Assembly: GCA_958298945.1 (NCBI GenBank) | Contig: OY282609.1 | Coordinates: 66,250,220 to 66,314,219 of the forward strand | Length of the DNA stretch: 64,000 nt | Direction: 5' to 3' | Source: Atherix ibis | Taxonomy: Eukaryota > Arthropoda > Insecta > Diptera > Athericidae | Shown: piece after piece, positions 59,079 through 64,000 of the stretch | How the letters are laid out: every line of letters starts with the position of its first letter | Position numbering within the stretch: the first letter of the stretch is position 1 | Position numbers and translations under genes: made by a program | Notes under the pieces: generated by a model | Database searches by the model: none | What the model saw: only the letters and a program-made list of their open reading frames with translations | Told to the model about the DNA's origin: nothing

Positions 59079-59918
59079 TGAGATCTGTTCAAAAAGTATC
59101 GCGAATTTTGTGTTTTTTTCAAAAATTATTTATTTATTCATGAATATCTATTTTGTCCCCTTCAAAGTAATCCCCACCAGATATTATACACTTGTGCTAA
59201 CGTTTTTTCCAATCCTCGAAGCACTTCAAAAAATCATTTTTTGTTATCTTGTTCTGCTCCTTCTTCGATTCTGTCTTTTACTCCTTAATCGTAGCCTTGC
59301 GTCGTCCTTTCATGGGGCTCTTCATTTTCGGGAACAACAAAAAGTCACAGGGGGCCAGGTCTGGGGAATATGGTAGCTGCGGCATCATTAGTGCATTGTT
59401 TTTGGCCAAAAATGGCATAAGCCAATTTTTGTTTTTCTACAAATCCGGGCGTTTCTGGCGCATAACATGCAGGTAATATTCCTTATTAACCGTTCTACCC
59501 TGTGGCAAGAACTCATAATGAACTACGCCCCTGCAATCGAAGAAAACCTTCACATTCGACCGAACTAGGCACGCTTTTTTCGGTCTTGGCTTCCATTGGG
59601 ATGATTGAGCTTTGGTTTCCACATCATAACTATAAACCCATAATTCGTCACCAATTATGACCCTCTGAAACAAATTTGGGTCGACGTGGACAGATTCCAA
59701 CAGCTCCTTAGAAATATTAATGCGATGCTGTTTTAGGTCGAAAATGGGCAAAAATCGAAGACGAGCCAAAACACGTGGAAGCAAAGCAGCTGTTAAAAAT
59801 TAACTAAACATTCAAAATGGCCGAACTTGTCGTCATTAGTGAGAGACATGAGTACCAACATGACGCCATAAAAAAAGTCGGATATTCAAAATTTGCGATA
59901 CTTCTTGAACAGACCTCG
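59079..59918 (-). mobile_element. Mariner family 4, copy C, ordinary ends
   Basis: The tips TGAGATCTGTTCAAAAAGTA (59079) and the complement of CGAGGTCTGTTCAAGAAGTA (ending 59918) have TA flanks. Unlike copies A and B, the left end continues into a genuine 3' coding end and untranslated region (GAATATCTATTTTGTCCCC) and shares only the short tip with the right end. This copy shows what the 3' terminus looked like before the rearrangement. It has internal deletions and is 840 bp. Confidence 0.92.
59150..59784 (-). pseudogene. Mariner family 4 transposase, copy C, partial
   Basis: The minus strand reads FDLKQHRINISKELLESVHV, FQRVIIGDELWVYSYDVETK (Asp 1), AQSSQWKPRPKKACLVRSNV, FFDCRGVVHYEFLPQGRTVN and KEYYLHVMRQKRPDL. 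The HHDNAPAH block is deleted near 59415. A damaged LFVVPENEE..PHER region follows, and in the remaining frames KECFEDWKKR-like and ISGGDYFEGD-like codons lead to the 3' end near 59150. The N-terminal DNA-binding half is gone, so it cannot be functional. Confidence 0.85.
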
Positions 59919-61626
59919 TATATTATGAAGATTTTGAAAAATTTCTCAAACTGTTCGAAACTATTTTAAGCATTGATAAATATTTTTAATTCAAAAGGAA
60001 AAATGTTAATATTTAATAATGAATAAATATTTTTGGAAAAATTAGTAAATATTTTTCGCTTTCGGATTTAAAATAGTTTTATTATTGATAAAAGTAACAA
60101 TGTTTTACTGCATACACTTAACTATCAATAATAATCTATTAAGTTAAGAATTAACTTCAGTTATCATGGGTTATAGCTTCTCCAAAAGGATTACTATGCT
60201 CCCCAAAAATTTTGCAACTTATTATTTTTCCTTTTTAAATAAAAACTCACCCCTTATTTAGATTTTCTCTTCTCCGATTTAAAACTACTTCGAAGTTTAT
60301 AGTAAAAATAAAAATGAATTCGTTAAAATCAAATCTGATCCGAATTAGAAAAAAATAATATTTTTCAAATTTTTTTCGCCTATGATATGTGATGTTGAAG
60401 ATAAATTTATCATTTATCCAATTTTGCCACATCATTTTTTATTTTTCTGCTTTCACATGCCAAAAATATTGGTGTATATAACCTGAAATATAAAAATCTA
60501 AATACATTGTGAGCAGCACATTAAATCCCAAGTGGAGAGAAGAAAACGGGAATTAGAGACGCAATGGATGGGGTAGTTATGGTGGTATTCGAAACAGCCG
60601 GAAAATGACGATAAAATCAAGTGAAGTCAAAAAGAGCAACCGAATCATTTTGTCTTTCTATCGAAACGCTTCAACCACCAATCATTAGTCTTGCCTTCTT
60701 AATGCCAATTGAAATCCCCCAATGGGAATTTCAAAGGTTAGCCTATCAGCTCCCATGTAGCCTCGAATTTAAAACTCACAAGAATCTTTTGAAATTTTCG
60801 GTTGACTCTTGCCTTATGGTAAAAGAACAATCCTTAAAAGATGGGATGAAGAATCTCAATCACCACCCACCTATCTTCATAATCATTATCGTTTATAAAT
60901 AAACTACCACCCAACTAAACCAGACTATCTAAAAATTTTGGGGTACTGTCGAGCATAATAAAATAAATAAATGAGCTTCAGAGCATGAGCATATTGAGGT
61001 GTTGAAAATTTAATACAAATTTTTTGAACCATGAAAAATTTATCTTTTTTTCCACTTGACAGACTTTTCAAATAATGATCTCAGTTATGTATATCCCTTC
61101 AAGGATTCTGTGTTTTTTTTTTGTATTTATTTCTTGAAAATTTTTTATGATTTTTATTTATTATCGTATTTTTTACTTCTTGCATTTCTTTTAGTTCGAA
61201 TTATCCTGTTTTCAACGTTTTCTGAATGGTATTTTGTATTTTTGACTCACGTCCTTAATAAGGGAAAACCTTATGCTGCGTTTTGAAATTTCTATTTCAA
61301 TGTCATACTACTACCCACATTATTCATTATTTTTCAATACTTATTTTTTTTCCTTTTCGTTATTTTTTTTTTTTTGCTGATATGTTATCTTACCTTTTTG
61401 TTATTTAATATTTAATTGCAACTGTCAATTATTATGAAGACTTTCAAGCAGATATTCGATAAAATAACAAGAAATATTGGAGAAATAACTGAAATAATAA
61501 TTATTGTACTTTAAATTTTATTAAATTTAATTAAACGCAGTGAAACTTTTAAACCGTGTATTTTATTTTATATTAAAACTGGAAAATATTTTTCTAGCGA
61601 TGTAATAATAGACAGTTTTATTTATA
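59919..61626. other. AT-rich spacer, no gene recognised
   Basis: The plus-strand frame at 60621-60902 (93 codons) is the least composition-like of the short frames here but matches nothing I recognise. I do not call it a gene. The rest is A/T-rich. Confidence 0.45.
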
Positions 61627-62540
61627 AAGGGTTTTCGAATAAGAGTGATATGATTTCTTTTCAAAAACAAAACACACTAATTGTTAAGGAAATTCAAATG
61701 TTTTTTATTTAATATGAAGTACAATTGATATAATTAAGTTCTGAATAAAACGTCGTTCAAATGGCTTCCACGACTTCTTTTGTAGGAACGAATTCAATGA
61801 ACCCAATTTTCGAGAACTTTTTCCACTAAATCAAGTCGTATGTCATGAATAGCACGTTCAATATTGACTTCTAAAGCTTGAAAAGAGTCTGGTTTATTTT
61901 TAAAGACCAATGACTTCAAATAACCTTACAAGAAATAGTCTAATGGTGTTAAATCACAACTTCTTGGGGGCCATCCAATGTCACAATTTCTTGAAATAAT
62001 CGAATCTCCAAACTTTTCTCGCAATAATTCGGTTGTTGCACGTGCTGTGTGGCATGTAGCCCCGTCTTGTTGGAACCCAGATGTTGTCAAGATCAACTTC
62101 TTCCAATTTCGGCCATAAAAAGTTGGTTATCATCGATCTATACCGCTCTCCCTTGACAGTAACGGTGTTACCAGCTTCATTTCGAAAGAAGTACGGACCG
62201 ATGATTCCACCAGGATCAAAAACCACACCAAACTGTCTATTTAGGTGAATGAAATGGGTTTTCATGAATAATTTGTGGATTTTCTTCGCACCAGAATCGA
62301 CAGTTTTGTTTATTTACCGCACCACTCAGATTAAAGTGAGCGCACGAAAAGTTGCAATTGGAGAACGATTATTTTGATAATAAAATTGAATAATTTGTAA
62401 ATATTGTTCTTGCGTATTTATTTCCATGATAAAATTGTGAACATTACTGAATACAATGAAGAAAAAATGGCAAATCATGTCATATTGCAAATGGCCGAAA
62501 CGTCACTTTGAAATCATATCACTCTTATTGAAAAACCCTA
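61627..62540 (-). mobile_element. DD41D element copy D, complete ends, shared internal deletion
   Basis: The tips AAGGGTTTTCGAATAAGAG (near 61627) and, on the minus strand, TAGGGTTTTTCAATAAGAG (ending near 62540) have TA flanks. The deletion junction at 62340-62342 (AAAGTGAGC joined to GCACGAAAAG) is the same as in copies A and B. With both tips intact, this about 0.91-kb copy is the best representative of the non-autonomous subfamily. Confidence 0.92.
61735..62345 (-). pseudogene. DD41D transposase C-terminal half (copy D), frameshifted
   Basis: Minus-strand reading gives GGIIGPYFFRNEAGNTVTV, GERYRSMITNFLWPKLEEVD and LDNIW, then a one-base insertion shifts the frame at the second-Asp block (VPTRRGYMPHSTCNNR in place of the FQQDGATCHTARATT pattern). 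The other frame continues EKFGDSIISRNCDI and a C-terminal half ending LNDVLFRT. The first Asp is in the deleted segment. Inactive. Confidence 0.88.
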
Positions 62541-64000
62541 TATTTTAAGTACGTGAGAAGAAGTACATAAGCGGTCAGAATAAGACCATTAAAGAATCTG
62601 TTAGTAGTCAGGTTAAACTTTTTACTAGCCTACGCATAATTAAGAATTTCAACTCAAAGCAAAAATTCAAAACACTTTAAAATCTAGAAAGCAGAATGTC
62701 AAAACTAGCAGACAATTTATTGACAATAAAAATGTTCTAGTTTTTTTACATTATTCGAATAAAATTATGAAAGCCTACTAACATTGCAATATGCAAATTT
62801 TTTGACCAACAATTAAAATTTAATCAGGTGCGCTCTATGACATTCAGAATGTTATTATTTTTTAGTAAAATTTATGACTTTTTACATTTTTCTCAAATTT
62901 TGAAAAAAAATATGTTGCAATAAGTATCAAAAAAAACGGGAAGGCGGTAATTTCTTAGGTATTCATGTAAGTCAAAACTCGAAATGTATTCTTACTAAAT
63001 ATTAAAGGACACTCAAATCGAAGGTTATGAATTTGTGTTTTTTTTTCTTCAAAAATGTTGAATGCTAACAGATAAAAATACTAAATCTTTAATATTTGCA
63101 ACGTAATCGGTTTATCATATTTATGCGAAATTTCTGCGCCAACTTACCTTTTTAAAAGCTCATACAATTTACTAATAAATGTTTTTTGTGATAATAAAAA
63201 TAAAACTGTATTTAGAGCATCCATTCTGTAGGTTTCTTTTAATTGAAATTTTTACTAGTCCTATTTGATACAAGCTCCTGTAAATTCCCCACTACTGGTA
63301 TATGCGCTCAACTTAATCGATTTCCATTCTATGTAGCGACAATTGAATTTTCAATTGCACTGTGACAATCTCGCTTCATCTAACTACTATCGATATTTGT
63401 AGAAGAAAAAATAACAGTAAAATAAAAATACCTAAATTAAACGTAGAAATACGCTGAATTTTTGTATTTATTTCTGCTCAGTTCAGCGCCATGGATTGGA
63501 AGCATTGATCGTTGACCATAGTTAATGATTTTGAATACACATTTATGGATACATATGTGGGTGGCTTAGCCTATGCGAGTGTATGGACTCTTGAAAATTC
63601 AGTTATCATGGATGCAAAAAAAAAACTCCGGACATGTTTTTACCATATCCGCCTCAAATACGACAGTTTGATGGCAAATTTTACGAGCTATCGCCCGATA
63701 CTAAACTGTGAATTGCCCATTTATGCAGCAACTAAAACAAATAATAGCAAATCGTAAATGGATGTCATATTTTTTTTTGCTAAAACGAGCAGATATCAAA
63801 TTTTTACCTTCAGCCGTTTCTTTCCATTGAGCATTTAATAAGTCTGTTGTCCATAGCAGTGAACTGTATCAATAAAAAGAATTATTCTCATAAAGAGATG
63901 CTATTTGACAAACCAATATGATGGATCATTTTTAAAATAAGTTTGATAAAATTCAAAACAAAATATTGCTTTACGTATAATGGATAAATACCAACCCTAT
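62541..64000. other. AT-rich end of the window, no gene recognised
   Basis: A plus-strand frame at 63512-63757 (81 codons, no ATG at its open start) has a more balanced composition than neighbours but no motif I recognise and no splice context. It is left uncalled. Nothing else is seen. Confidence 0.45.

Noticed and set aside
58452..59918. The remnant at 58.45 kb and family 4 copy C as one long element
   Set aside because: The second has its own tips and TA flanks at 59079 and 59918, and the transposase remnants are on opposite strands and differ in sequence.
60621..60902. Plus-strand frame of 93 codons
   Set aside because: Composition is reasonable but there is no known motif or exon signal; could be chance.
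63512..63757. Plus-strand frame of 81 codons near the window end
   Set aside because: No recognised domain and no splice or promoter context; left unannotated, though it could be part of an exon.

Overview
This window looks like intergenic or long-intron DNA from an insect genome. It is strongly AT-rich on both strands and has no bacterial operon structure and no complete host gene that I can recognise. Every coding signal I can defend belongs to a transposable element. The mix (many mariner/Tc1-type transposases, a DD41D 'rosa/Visitor-like' group, a pogo/Tigger element, jockey-like and I/R1-like non-LTR retrotransposons, no SINE I can identify) fits an insect, perhaps a dipteran. The order is inference.

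Layout. 0.6-1.8 kb: degenerate 13-bp minisatellite. 4.9-6.0 kb: broken jockey-like reverse transcriptase. 6.0-6.8 kb: deleted DD41D element. 8.1-9.3 kb: mariner family 1 copy, defective. 10.0-10.8 kb: mariner family 4 derivative with rearranged ends. 14.1-15.9 kb: DD41D element split by a near-intact mariner family 1 copy. 16.5-17.65 kb: mauritiana-type mariner. 21.4-22.6 kb: mariner family 5. 22.7-26.2 kb: composite of a mariner C-terminus, a pogo/Tigger element split by a jockey-like insertion, and a mariner N-terminus. 27.9-29.2 and 37.9-39.1 kb: two copies of mariner family 2 in opposite orientation. 29.7-30.5 kb: second rearranged family 4 element. 32.2-33.7 kb: 16-bp minisatellite. 39.8-40.9 kb: older relative of the DD41D group. 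41.75-42.97 kb: longest DD41D copy. 46.1-48.8 kb: highly regular 13-bp satellite. 50.6-53.5 kb: non-LTR remnants (RT, RNase H, jockey tail). 58.45-59.9 kb: two more mariner derivatives. 61.6-62.5 kb: fourth member of the main DD41D family. The rest is AT-rich sequence without recognisable genes.

How the parts relate. The elements form a stratigraphy: some sit inside others, so relative ages can be read directly (family 1 after DD41D; jockey after pogo, with a 9-bp target duplication). Two non-autonomous subfamilies appear to have spread after rearrangement: DD41D copies that share one internal deletion junction (three copies), and family 4 copies whose 3' end was replaced by an inverted copy of the 5' end (two copies). 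The minisatellites share an A/T-tract core and look like one dispersed repeat family in both orientations.

I found no evidence of a new enzymatic or defence system. The best candidates for something undescribed are the two rearranged, apparently re-mobilised transposon subfamilies and the dispersed A/T-tract satellite family with its higher-order structure. Two GC-richer patches (about 12.43-12.66 kb and 43.78-43.99 kb) might be non-coding first exons of an unseen host gene; that is weak.
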